From contig CAZPOP010000007.1 of assembly GCA_964588305.1 (NCBI GenBank), positions 1 to 64,000 on the forward strand: DNA of 64,000 bases. Reading direction: 5' to 3'. This DNA comes from SM1-73 sp964588305. Its GTDB lineage: Bacteria > Zixibacteria > MSB-5A5 > SM1-73. Positions 7,916-16,270 of this stretch are shown one piece after another (positions within the stretch are counted from its first letter, which is position 1; every line of letters starts with the position of its first letter). The notes under the pieces are model-generated. The model was not told where the DNA came from. It made no database searches and saw only the letters and a list, made by a program, of their open reading frames with translations. A program made the position numbers and the translations under genes.

Positions 7916-8911
7916 ATGAGCATATCCCTAATAACAAAGGATGATGTTTACAAGATCGATTGTCGCCCGGTGGAGCGATCCAACTTCGACGGGGAATCGT
8001 ACAGCGTCAATATCTTCAAGGACCCTGCTCGTCTTTTGGCAAGAAAAGTCATTGGTTTCGTTGATACTCTGTTGGCTACTCGCAAGATCTCGGAGGGAGA
8101 AAAACTCAATCTAGCTATGAAGGTAGCAGGTCAGTTACATGTCCGGGGCGCAACACAAGATCAGGCGAGCGTAACTTATGACAACTTCGAAACAGTTCAG
8201 GGCAGGAAGGCAGACGACGAAGAGATTGACTCAGAGTTGATCATGCTCATAGCCAGGTTCTTTACGATACAGCCAGCCGGTAGAGCAAATATGACAGTAT
8301 ATGATGTCTTCGTTTCTACAGAGTTCAGAATCGATGATATCAGGAGGCGCCTCCTCTACTTGGCCAACCGAGGTTTCATCCAGTGGGTTCAAACAGATGT
8401 GTTTAAGATCACCCCTATGGGATTCGACCAAGTGGAACCTCGAGGGCGTCGCACAGGTATGGCCAAGAGCACAGAGAATAGGTATTTCCAGATTGTTCCC
8501 TTATCTAAGAAGGTGAAGGAGCCATTTGCTTTTGTGCTGATGCCGTTCAAACCGAAGGACCTCGACCAAAAGATCTACTTTGATATCATCAAACCGACAG
8601 TGGAGAAAGAATTGGGTATCTGTTGCATTAGGTCGGATGAAGAAAGAAAGCCGGGTGTCATTAACAACCAGATCTTCACTATGATTCTCAAGGCGAAGCT
8701 CATTATTGCCGAGACGACTTCCAGGAACCCAAATGTTTTCTATGAAGTGGGGATGGCTCACGCTTTCAATAAGGATGTTTTCATCTTTAACAGCAGCAAG
8801 AAGAACAAGAAACTCCCCTTTGACATTTCCACCATCAGAGCCGTATTCTATGACGATTATGAAGACCTAAAGAAGAAAATCATAGAAAACCTAAAGGATC
8901 ACGTTTACTGA
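7916..8911 (+). CDS. Winged-helix protein with deoxyribosyltransferase/TIR-like C-terminal domain
   Basis: 331 residues from the ATG at 7916; an upstream in-frame ATG (7889) would add nine residues. An N-terminal region of unknown fold is followed by a winged-helix-like segment (MTVYDVFVSTEFRIDDIRRRL, then GFIQWVQTDVFKITPMG). The C-terminal third (FAFVLMPFKPKD, CIRSDEERKPGVINNQIF, LIIAETTSRNPNVFYEVGMAHAF, then PFDISTIRAVFY) has the layout of nucleoside 2-deoxyribosyltransferase-like/nucleotide-sensing domains with a conserved NPNVFYEVG loop. These domains occur in nucleotide metabolism and in some defence proteins. The gene ends just before a parS site and mnmG. Function not assigned. Confidence 0.6.
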   Translation: MSISLITKDDVYKIDCRPVERSNFDGESYSVNIFKDPARLLARKVIGFVDTLLATRKISEGEKLNLAMKVAGQLHVRGATQDQASVTYDNFETVQGRKADDEEIDSELIMLIARFFTIQPAGRANMTVYDVFVSTEFRIDDIRRRLLYLANRGFIQWVQTDVFKITPMGFDQVEPRGRRTGMAKSTENRYFQIVPLSKKVKEPFAFVLMPFKPKDLDQKIYFDIIKPTVEKELGICCIRSDEERKPGVINNQIFTMILKAKLIIAETTSRNPNVFYEVGMAHAFNKDVFIFNSSKKNKKLPFDISTIRAVFYDDYEDLKKKIIENLKDHVY

Positions 8912-8912
8912 A

Positions 8913-8928
8913 GGTTTCACGTGAAACT
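8913..8928. promoter_or_regulatory. parS-like ParB-binding site 1
   Basis: GGTTTCACGTGAAACT contains the perfect inner palindrome GTTTCACGTGAAAC and differs from the consensus only at the outer bases. It lies a few bases before the mnmG start. Confidence 0.8.
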
Positions 8929-8930
8929 AT

Positions 8931-10820
8931 ATGCTAGACTATCCAGAGGAATATGACATAATCGTTGTTGGTGCCGGCCATGCGGGCTGCGAGGCAGCGC
9001 TGGCTTCTGCCAGAATGGGTCGGAAGACCCTCCTTTTCACCATGAACAAGGAGACCATCGCCCAGATGTCTTGTAATCCCGCGGTCGGTGGTCAGGCTAA
9101 GGGACAGCTGGTAAAAGAGATTGACGCCCTCGGTGGGGAGATCGGCTTCATTGCCGACAAAACAGCTATCCAGATAAAGGTCTTGAACAAGAAGAAAGGA
9201 CCGGCAGTTTGGTCCACTAGAACCCAGAACGATCGCGCGGCTTACCGTCTGGCCATGCGCGAATCTTTGGAAAACCAGGACAATCTCTTCATAAAACAGG
9301 ATGCCGTTATTGAGGTTCTTGTCAAGGATCAAAGAGCACTCGGTGTGGTGACTGCCACCGGAATGGCCTATCACTGCAGAGCAGTCGTCCTCACCTGCGG
9401 CACATTTCTTAATGGATTAATACATATAGGATTAGAGCATTTCCCAGCAGGCCGGGCTGGAGAGTTTCCGGCTTTGGGTCTGACCGAAAACCTGATCAAA
9501 CTCGGCTTTGAGTCCACCAGACTAAAAACCGGTACTCCTCCTCGTCTTGACGGAAGAACCATAGATTTCGCCAAGACCATCCCGCATGAAGGAGACGAGG
9601 ACCCTAAACCATTCTCGATCCGCACGACGGAACTGCCGAAAGAACAGAGATTGTGCTTTTTGACATACACGAACCAGGATACTCATGAGTTCATCCTGAA
9701 CAATCTGGATAGATCTCCTCTCTACAGCGGGAAGATCCAAGGGATTGGTCCCAGGTATTGCCCTTCTATTGAGGACAAGGTGGTCAAGTTCAGGGACAAG
9801 CCCAGACACCAGCTTTTTCTGGAACCGGAAGGTATCGGGACGAATGAGTATTATGTCAATGGTTTCGCTACCAGCCTGCCGGAGGATGTTCAGTTTCAGG
9901 CCTTGAGAACCGTTGCCGGGCTGGAAAACGCCAAGATGATGCGAACCGGCTACGCCATCGAATACGATTTCTTTCCGCCCACGCAACTGAAAAACACCTT
10001 GGAGACCAAGATAATTGAGAATCTATACTTCGCCGGGCAGATTAACGGAACCTCAGGGTATGAAGAAGCGGCCGCTCAGGGCATAATGGCAGGGATAAAT
10101 GCGGTGCTTAGGTTACGAGCCGAGCCAGCTTTTGTGCTGGATCGAAGCGAGGCTTACATTGGCGTCCTGATAGACGATCTGATCACCAAAGGAACAAACG
10201 AACCCTATCGAATGTTCACCTCCCGAGCCGAGTACAGGCTCATCTTAAGGGAGGACAACGCGGACGAAAGACTTTTGAAATATGGGCACCGATTCGGTTT
10301 GATATCCGATGAGATTCACAATGACTTTCTTTCCAGGCAAGAGAGAATCGGACAAGAAAAGTCACGGTTAAGGAGAGTCTTCGCGTCACTATCGCATTTC
10401 TCCGATCTTCTGGGTGAAATGGAAAACAACAGAAAGATGACTTTGGCTAAGATTTTGAAGATGCCCCAGATAACCTATCGGGATTTGTTCAGGGCGGATT
10501 GGGAGGCAAAAGAGGTCCCTAGGGAGATATACGAGCAGGTTGAGCTTCAGCTCAAGTACGAGGGATACATCAAAAGGCAGAAAAACGAGATTGAGAAGTT
10601 CAAAAAGCTGGAATCGATGAGAATCCCAGAAGATTTCAAATATGATAACCTGAAGGGATTCAAGGTGGAGGCTTTGGAGAAATTGAAGAGAGTGAACCCG
10701 ATCTCGGTAGGCCAAGCCTCCCGTATCTCCGGAGTCTCGCCGGGAGATATCGCAGTTCTGATGGTACATCTCAAACAGCACATGAGAAAAGAGTCGCAAA
10801 GCAATGCTGTCAAAGAATAA
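8931..10820 (+). CDS. mnmG: tRNA uridine 5-carboxymethylaminomethyl modification enzyme MnmG
   Basis: 629 residues, full length. The N-terminal FAD-binding motif VVGAGHAGCEAALASARMG, the MSCNPAVGGQAKGQLVKEIDALGG block, GTFLNGLIHIG, FASRAEYR-type MFTSRAEYRLILREDNAD and a helical C-terminus with GVSPGDIAVLMVHL are diagnostic. With MnmE it installs the cmnm5 group on wobble U34 of certain tRNAs in the cytoplasm. It is followed by rsmG and parAB, the gene order commonly found beside bacterial origins. A parS-like site overlaps its upstream region. Confidence 0.98.
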   Translation: MLDYPEEYDIIVVGAGHAGCEAALASARMGRKTLLFTMNKETIAQMSCNPAVGGQAKGQLVKEIDALGGEIGFIADKTAIQIKVLNKKKGPAVWSTRTQNDRAAYRLAMRESLENQDNLFIKQDAVIEVLVKDQRALGVVTATGMAYHCRAVVLTCGTFLNGLIHIGLEHFPAGRAGEFPALGLTENLIKLGFESTRLKTGTPPRLDGRTIDFAKTIPHEGDEDPKPFSIRTTELPKEQRLCFLTYTNQDTHEFILNNLDRSPLYSGKIQGIGPRYCPSIEDKVVKFRDKPRHQLFLEPEGIGTNEYYVNGFATSLPEDVQFQALRTVAGLENAKMMRTGYAIEYDFFPPTQLKNTLETKIIENLYFAGQINGTSGYEEAAAQGIMAGINAVLRLRAEPAFVLDRSEAYIGVLIDDLITKGTNEPYRMFTSRAEYRLILREDNADERLLKYGHRFGLISDEIHNDFLSRQERIGQEKSRLRRVFASLSHFSDLLGEMENNRKMTLAKILKMPQITYRDLFRADWEAKEVPREIYEQVELQLKYEGYIKRQKNEIEKFKKLESMRIPEDFKYDNLKGFKVEALEKLKRVNPISVGQASRISGVSPGDIAVLMVHLKQHMRKESQSNAVKE

Positions 10821-10839
10821 GTCGGGTTTAGCGGATGGG

Positions 10840-10874
10840 TTTATCCGTTGCATCCGCTGAATCCGTTGACAGTG
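10840..10874 (-). repeat. Inverted partial copy of the dispersed 250-bp repeat
   Basis: Read on the minus strand this stretch gives ACTGTCAACGGATTCAG followed by CGGATGCAACGGAT. It nearly matches the middle of the repeat copies at 32025 and 34516. It supports starting rsmG at 10884 rather than inside this repeat. Confidence 0.6.
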
Positions 10875-10883
10875 CTATCCTCG

Positions 10884-11597
10884 GTGTTTCACGTGAAACA
10901 TTCTGATTCTTCCTCAAGGAATTCACCCCAGGTACTATCTTCTCCCGAAATCGTCCAATTCAAAAGGGTTTGCTCTTCCTTCAGAACAAGCCTTTCTGAT
11001 CAGATGATCGAGAAGTTCCAAGCTTACCTGTCTCTGCTTCTGGAATGGAACAAAAGAATTCATCTTGTTTCTAAAGGAGACGCTAGGAGCGATCGGATTC
11101 TAAGGCACTTTGTAGATTCCCTCTCCATCTTCAAGGCTGTTGATATTCCAAGAAACGCAAACCTGCTCGATATCGGCGCAGGAGCTGGATTTCCGTCTAT
11201 ACCCATAAAGATCGTAAGAGAAGATATCCGATTGACATTGGTGGAGTCGATTCACAAGAAAACGCTCTTTCTGCAAAAACTGAGTCAAGTCCTGAAGCTT
11301 GAGAATAGCACAATATTGAACCAACGAGCCGAGGAACTAGCCGATCAGCCTGAACTTAGAGAGAGATTTGACCTGGTTGTCGCAAAAGCTATGGGAAAAC
11401 TCAAGCATATCATAGAATTGAGCACGCCCTTCCTCAAAAGAGATGGATTGCTTTTGGCTTTCAAAGGAAAAGGAGTGAAAAGAGAAATCGAACAGGCTGG
11501 CTTACTCAAAGACTGGCGGATCAAAGATGTGGTCAAAATCGAAATCCCAGAGATGGATCTCATACGATGGCTGGTGGTGGCGGAAAAGCCGAGATAG
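10884..11597 (+). CDS. rsmG: 16S rRNA (guanine-527-N7)-methyltransferase RsmG
   Basis: 237 residues from GTG 10884. This start makes the protein begin VFHVKH, the familiar MFHVKH start created by an overlapping parS site in many RsmG genes. An in-frame upstream start would translate a dispersed repeat. The SAM-binding motif NLLDIGAGAGFPSIPIKI, the YLSLLLEWNKRIHLVS N-terminal helix and the KAMGKLKHIIE segment identify the family. It methylates N7 of G527 in the 530 loop of 16S rRNA. Confidence 0.95.
   Translation: MFHVKHSDSSSRNSPQVLSSPEIVQFKRVCSSFRTSLSDQMIEKFQAYLSLLLEWNKRIHLVSKGDARSDRILRHFVDSLSIFKAVDIPRNANLLDIGAGAGFPSIPIKIVREDIRLTLVESIHKKTLFLQKLSQVLKLENSTILNQRAEELADQPELRERFDLVVAKAMGKLKHIIELSTPFLKRDGLLLAFKGKGVKREIEQAGLLKDWRIKDVVKIEIPEMDLIRWLVVAEKPR
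10885..10900. promoter_or_regulatory. parS site 2 (perfect consensus)
   Basis: TGTTTCACGTGAAACA is the full 16-bp consensus parS palindrome. It overlaps the first codons of rsmG and lies about 1 kb from parA. Confidence 0.95.
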
Positions 11598-11921
11598 ATT
11601 TCAGGCAGTTGTCAAGCAAACCATATCCCCTCAACTAAAACCAGCGGGCTGGGATATTCATTTTCGCCTGCCCTCATTGTCCTACCGGACTATCGCATGT
11701 TGGAATGTTACCGTCCCGGTCGGTATTGGTGCCTTAACCGCGTGAACCGGGCAGACCATCATCATGGGACAGAACCACCCTCGTCTGGGATCGTAGTCTT
11801 TGACGTAGACCGTGCAGTGTCCTTGCCCCTACTCTTCGATTGTCTCCGACCGCTGCTTTTTTTCTTCTAAAATCTCTTGCTTTTTTTGGCAAGGGATGTT
11901 ATGTATGGAGTGACATCGGAG
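11598..11921. other. Spacer with a possible gene remnant
   Basis: About 320 bases. On the minus strand, roughly 11822-11690, a short frame reads CTVYVKDYDPRRGWFCP, then MMMVCPVHAVK, before a stop. It looks protein-like but has no start and no recognised family, so it may be a remnant. T-rich tracts lie just before parA. Confidence 0.25.
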
Positions 11922-12734
11922 ATGTCAGACAGCCAAAATCCTGGACCAGTGGAGAAGAGTTTGGGAAAGATAATCGCCGTTGCCAATCAAAAAGGGGGAG
12001 TGGGGAAAACCACCACTGCAGTGAATCTTTCCGCCTGCCTGGCAGTGGCGGAGAAGAAAACCTTGCTTGTGGACATTGATCCTCAAGCCACCTCCACCTC
12101 CGGCCTGGGTATAGATAAAAACAAGCTGGAGAAAAGCATCTACGAGGTCTTGATAGATGACCATCCCGTAGAACAGGTGGTCCGCAAAACGCAGCTTTCC
12201 TTTTTGGATATAGTTCCTTCACACTTAAGATTAGTGGGAGCTGAGATCGAATTGGTCAATCTTTTGGCCAGGGAAAGGAAGCTTTCTTCCGTCTTAAGCA
12301 AGATGAAAGATGATTACGATTTCATCTTAGTCGACTGCCCTCCTTCCCTGGGCCTTCTGACCATAAACTCCCTGACCGCTGCCGACTCGATTCTGATCCC
12401 AATCCAATGTGAATATTATGCTTTGGAGGGATTGGGGCAGCTTTTGAATACGATAAGATTGATCCAGGAACATCTGAATCCTGAGCTCAAGGTCGAAGGC
12501 ATTCTTCTAACCATGTATGACAGCAGGCTGAACCTTTCCAGGCAGGTGGCAGAGGAAGCCAGAAGATATTTTTCAGGCCAGGTTTACCGGACCGTAATTA
12601 ACAGAAACGTCAGGCTTTGCGAGGCGCCCAGCTTCGGAAAACCGATCGTTTTGTATGACGTAATGTCGACAGGAGCAGAGAACTATCTCAGTTTGGCAGA
12701 AGAAATATTGAACCATTCAGCGGGTGTACAATAA
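11922..12734 (+). CDS. parA: Chromosome-partitioning ATPase ParA/Soj
   Basis: 270 residues from ATG 11922, which has GGAG 11 bases upstream; earlier in-frame starts (11877, 11901) would add a hydrophobic extension not typical of ParA. The deviant Walker A KGGVGKTTTAVNLSA with its signature lysine, DIDPQATSTSGLG, and DFILVDCPPSLGLLT Walker B are all intact. ParA forms ATP-dependent gradients on the nucleoid that move ParB-parS complexes. It is the partner of the parB gene 160 bases downstream and the two parS sites upstream. Confidence 0.96.
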   Translation: MSDSQNPGPVEKSLGKIIAVANQKGGVGKTTTAVNLSACLAVAEKKTLLVDIDPQATSTSGLGIDKNKLEKSIYEVLIDDHPVEQVVRKTQLSFLDIVPSHLRLVGAEIELVNLLARERKLSSVLSKMKDDYDFILVDCPPSLGLLTINSLTAADSILIPIQCEYYALEGLGQLLNTIRLIQEHLNPELKVEGILLTMYDSRLNLSRQVAEEARRYFSGQVYRTVINRNVRLCEAPSFGKPIVLYDVMSTGAENYLSLAEEILNHSAGVQ

Positions 12735-12895
12735 GGTTGTTTCTGAGACGCACATAATGGAGTGTCAGGCTTCAGCCTGACCTTTTTGGGTTCCGAGTCA
12801 AGGGACTCCGCGTTTTTTGGACCCGCTGTGCGGAACATCCCGATTCTCTCAAGAATCTGATTCTTCAGAGAACACCTGTGAAGAGGAAGGTGACC

Positions 12896-13750
12896 ATGAG
12901 TAAAGTAGCTTTAGGCAAGGGCTTGGATGCTTTGATTCCCGACTATCCCAAGGACTTGGTGAAGCCTGAAGAGAATCTCGTCCAAATAGAAATAAACAGA
13001 ATAAAACCGAACCCCTATCAGCCCAGAGGGGAATTCGATGAGGACAAGATGGAGGAGTTGACCCTGTCCATAAAGGAGAAGGGGATAATTCAACCGGTGG
13101 TGGTTCGGCGGGTAGGGGAGAAATTTGAATTGGTGGCCGGGGAAAGGAGGTTTCGAGCGGCTCAAAAGCTGGGGATAGAGCGGCTTCCAGCTTTGGTGAT
13201 GGAGAAACTGTCCAAGGAGGGGATGTTAGAGCTCTCGCTGATAGAGAACCTCCAAAGGGAGGATTTGAACCCCATAGATCAGGCAAGGGGTTACAGGAGG
13301 CTTTTGGAGGAATGCGGACTCTCACAAAAGCAACTATCAGAAAGAATTGGTAAGGATCGCTCCTCGATTGCTAATACATTGAGAATGTTGAACTTACCGA
13401 AGGCGATTCAAGGTGCAATCGCCAATGGCGATCTCTCCGAAGGACACGCCCGCCCCATTCTATCACTGTCAGACGAAAGGGAACAGGAAGCGTTATCCAA
13501 GCGTGTTATCAGGGATGGCCTCTCTGTTCGGAAAACAGAGGAATTGGTATACGGCAGTAAACAGAAGCCAAAAAGAAGAAAACTCAAGGGGCCTTCTTCG
13601 AAGTTCCTGGAGGTGGAGAGTAGTCTGAAGCAGTTGTTTGGGACAAAGGTTAGGGTGGTTCAAGGAAAGAAGGGCGGGAAGATTGAGATTGAGTTCTATT
13701 CAGATGAGGATCTGTCCAGGATACTGGAATTACTGAATATTAACCTCTGA
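12896..13750 (+). CDS. parB: Chromosome-partitioning protein ParB/Spo0J
   Basis: 284 residues. ATG 12896 follows AGGAAGGTGACC and begins MSKVALGKGLDALIPDY, the classic ParA-interacting N-terminus. CTP-binding motifs GERRFRAAQKLG and ENLQREDLNPIDQA are present, followed by the helix-turn-helix LSQKQLSERIGKDRSSIANTLRMLNLP that reads parS, then a basic linker and a dimerisation tail. It loads as a CTP-dependent clamp at parS. The 160-base gap before it holds an untranslated leader with no clear structure. Confidence 0.96.
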   Translation: MSKVALGKGLDALIPDYPKDLVKPEENLVQIEINRIKPNPYQPRGEFDEDKMEELTLSIKEKGIIQPVVVRRVGEKFELVAGERRFRAAQKLGIERLPALVMEKLSKEGMLELSLIENLQREDLNPIDQARGYRRLLEECGLSQKQLSERIGKDRSSIANTLRMLNLPKAIQGAIANGDLSEGHARPILSLSDEREQEALSKRVIRDGLSVRKTEELVYGSKQKPKRRKLKGPSSKFLEVESSLKQLFGTKVRVVQGKKGGKIEIEFYSDEDLSRILELLNINL

Positions 13751-13798
13751 TCAACCACGGTCTTTCGCGAGAGGCGAACGAGTAATAGCTAAAACCGA

Positions 13799-14668
13799 AT
13801 GCCAAAAAGATACTTCGACTTCCTGATAATCCCTGAGGGCAGTTCCAAAAAGGTGAGTTTCAGGTTGCCTTTCTGGAAGACGTGGATTATTCTGGGCCTG
13901 TTAGGTTTCTGGAGTGTCGTTCTCATCGTCTCGACTGTTTTCTACGGCAAGGCTGTTTCTGAGCTCATCTCGGGCAAATCATTACGTCAGGAAAACGAGA
14001 GGCTGAAAGAATATAACGCCAAGGTGGTGGAACTGGAAAGAGAGCTTCAGGAATACAGGAGGTTTGCGGGCCGGGTGGCGGAGTTGGCAGGAATCAAACA
14101 TCCTTTTCCTAAAAATCAGCAGCAAACAGAGACCAACTTGGCTTCCTTCCAAACGGAAGGTTACCTGCTGGACGAAGCAGAGATTGACGCCACCGCAAAA
14201 CGTGCTGATATTGCATGGATGAGGTCCCGAAGACCCTTGTCTGGAGACGAGGGGGAGCTCCAACTGGAGCCTGATTCCCTTCGGCGCATTCCCAAGGGAC
14301 AACCCATAGACGGCTGGATCACCAGAGGATTCTCTATGAAGGAAAACGTTTCTGGAGGAGAACATCCCGGAACAGATTTTGCGGCAAAGGAAAGCACAGA
14401 AGTCAGGGTCACTGCCGACGGGACGGTCAGTTTCGTGGGTTGGGACGACGTGTACGGGAATCTGGCGATAGTAGATCATGGGAACGGCTACCTCACCTAT
14501 TATGGACATAATTCCAAGATATTGGCGGACTCGAACAGTTTTGTGAAGAGAGGTGAGGTGATCGCACTTTCCGGAAACTCGGGGAGAAGCTCAGCTCCAC
14601 ACCTCCACTATGAAATCAGAAAGGACGACATTCCGATTGACCCCAAGGCCTTCTTGAATCTGAAGTGA
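13799..14668 (+). CDS. Membrane-anchored M23 (LytM) metallopeptidase
   Basis: 289 residues. One N-terminal membrane helix (WIILGLLGFWSVVLIVSTVF) is followed by a coiled coil (LRQENERLKEYNAKVVELERELQEY) and a C-terminal M23 domain. The zinc ligands are the H and D of HPGTDFA and the HLH of PHLHYEIRKD. Such proteins cleave peptidoglycan cross-links or activate amidases in the periplasm. The bactofilin gene 194 bases downstream is a common neighbour; bactofilins scaffold M23 hydrolases in several bacteria. Confidence 0.9.
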   Translation: MPKRYFDFLIIPEGSSKKVSFRLPFWKTWIILGLLGFWSVVLIVSTVFYGKAVSELISGKSLRQENERLKEYNAKVVELERELQEYRRFAGRVAELAGIKHPFPKNQQQTETNLASFQTEGYLLDEAEIDATAKRADIAWMRSRRPLSGDEGELQLEPDSLRRIPKGQPIDGWITRGFSMKENVSGGEHPGTDFAAKESTEVRVTADGTVSFVGWDDVYGNLAIVDHGNGYLTYYGHNSKILADSNSFVKRGEVIALSGNSGRSSAPHLHYEIRKDDIPIDPKAFLNLK

Positions 14669-14862
14669 GCTCTTGGGTTGAATAAGGATTATTCATACGA
14701 AGCCCTTCCCCGGATTGAGCCGGCGAGAAAGGGTGCTTGTCATCCCTGGTTCTGCGTCGGGACTGAACCGGGGGGATACACACCAGCCATGGAAGGCGCC
14801 TCTGCTTTCCGCATGCCGATGGCGTTACGACAAAATGGCTGAGCGAAAAGAGAACTTATATT

Positions 14863-15228
14863 ATGAAAAACAAAAAAGCCAAAGGAGAAGCAGGTTTGAA
14901 TACCATCATAGGTAAGGGCACTGTCATAGAGGGGACCCTTCAGGTCGAAGGAGAGATCCGGATAGACGGCACAGTCAAGGGGAAAATCTCGTCCGCCGAA
15001 TCTGTGACCGTAGGCGGCGACGGAGTAGTGGAAGCAGATTTGAACACCAAAGTTGCCATAATCGGTGGTAGTGTGACCGGGAATGTTTCGGCCTCAGAGA
15101 AGATCGAATTACAGTCCAAAGCAGTGATAGAGGGAGAGATCACCACCACGAACCTGATGGTCGAAGAGGGGGCAATCTTCCACGGAAAATGCAATATGAA
15201 GAATACCACGCAGCCATCAGGTGAATGA
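14863..15228 (+). CDS. Bactofilin cytoskeletal protein
   Basis: 121 residues. The core has the right-handed beta-helix pattern of short repeats: IIGKGTVIEGTLQVEGEIRIDGTVKGKI, VTVGGDGVVEADL, VAIIGGSVTGNVSAS, KIELQSKAVIEGEITTTNLMVEEGAIFHG. A short polar N-terminus precedes it. Bactofilins polymerise without nucleotide at the inner membrane and organise cell-wall enzymes. The M23 gene upstream suggests a shape or division module. Confidence 0.93.
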   Translation: MKNKKAKGEAGLNTIIGKGTVIEGTLQVEGEIRIDGTVKGKISSAESVTVGGDGVVEADLNTKVAIIGGSVTGNVSASEKIELQSKAVIEGEITTTNLMVEEGAIFHGKCNMKNTTQPSGE

Positions 15229-15564
15229 AAAAAACGTCCCGATTGCGCATCTATTAGAGAAAGACAAAAGCAACAATATTTGACACGATGCGGAACACGG
15301 CCTTCATTCGCCGACTCCCCAATTTCTCGAAATGAGTATCTCCGATTAAGAAACCTCACATTTCTCTCTCTAAGTCTGTTCAGATTATCGAGACCGACCC
15401 GTTCGGAAAGAGCACCGGGACCCTACGGTTAGTGCCTAAACAGGGCAGCTAAGGACACCCCCAGCCAGCGAATTTATGTCTGCCAGCCTGGACCAATGGC
15501 GCTGTGAACTCACGACTCCCATAGTGCTCGGATTACGCAGGAATGTAAGGACTTTGTTCCAGAA

Positions 15565-15699
15565 TGTTGATAACTGTGAGTAATATGTGGAAATTTTCCT
15601 AACCAATTGTCTATTAAAAGATTACAGTGAGTGCTGGACCAACAATGTATGCCTGTTATCCACATATTTTTCGAAAATACGGGTAAGTTCTTATCCTGT
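15565..15699. other. DnaA-box cluster, candidate replication origin
   Basis: A perfect DnaA box TTATCCACA lies at 15656-15664. Degenerate reverse-orientation boxes lie at 15565 (TGTTGATAA), 15575 (TGTGAGTAA) and 15586 (TGTGGAAAT), and a weak one at 15691 (TTATCCTGT). The stretch is AT-rich and sits 0.4 kb after a mnmG-rsmG-parA-parB cluster with parS sites, a frequent origin neighbourhood. No dnaA gene is in the window. Confidence 0.45.
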
Positions 15700-16004
15700 T
15701 TCAGACGCTCGTCGTATTAAGTCTTTGAAAAACAAAGAGTCAAAAAAGTGCCACCTTCTACAATCTCTAGGGTGTCAGAAACTGGCTCCCGTATCTTAAG
15801 TTCTTCGCCATCCCAAAGAATCAAAAAGGAGTGTGGTGGCAAGTTTAGTGAACAGATTGAAGAGAGTTGAGGAGTCCCATCTCTAATGCAAGAAACGGTC
15901 TGAGAAGAAAAGCCGCAGTCCGGCTGCACGCCCGGTGTCCGCCTCCTGTTAGTGTCGTTCACCAGCAAGAATACTCGACACCTTGCTGAGCCCTGGGCCA
16001 AGAA

Positions 16005-16050
16005 GACCAATAGCCAGCGAGGAATATGCTTCATGTCATTCTGACCCCGC
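16005..16050 (+). repeat. Direct repeat, copy 1
   Basis: Shares CCAGC(A/G)AGGAAT and CTTCATGTCATTCTGACC with the copy at 17482-17530. The two copies flank the Vps62-like gene. Confidence 0.6.
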
Positions 16051-16190
16051 CTTTTATGGTGAGCGAAGTCGAACTATTGGCGGGGGAAGAATCTAAAAGA
16101 AAGAGCCCGTCAGGTCTTTTTGTCTTGATTGGTCCTTCAGTTCGATGCCGGGCAAGGCGCCCAGCTCACGAACTAACCAAGAGGTCAGGG

Positions 16191-16260
16191 GGTGGCCGCA
16201 GTCTTCAGACTGCGCGGGGGACCAAAATGTGAGAGGCAGCCGCAGCTTTCAGACTGCGGG
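16191..16260 (+). repeat. Two palindromic repeat units (GCCGCAG family)
   Basis: The first unit GGTGGCCGCAGTCTTCAGAC continues into TGCGCGGGGG, with arms CGCAGTC/GACTGCG at 16197-16214. The second, at 16241-16258, has arms CGCAG/CTGCG. The same unit is found inside the histidine kinase gene at 50271. Confidence 0.6.
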
Positions 16261-16270
16261 GAGACTCGTG

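Larger units (their letters stand above)
15700..16270. other. Non-coding region with dispersed repeats
   Basis: No supported gene. It contains one half of a roughly 46-base repeat (16005-16050) and two palindromic repeat units (16197 and 16241). The minus-strand frame across 15717-16034 has no ribosome-binding site or recognisable domain. Confidence 0.45.

Noticed and set aside
15717..16034. Minus-strand 105-codon gene
   Set aside because: No ribosome-binding site or domain, and part of it lies in a dispersed repeat.
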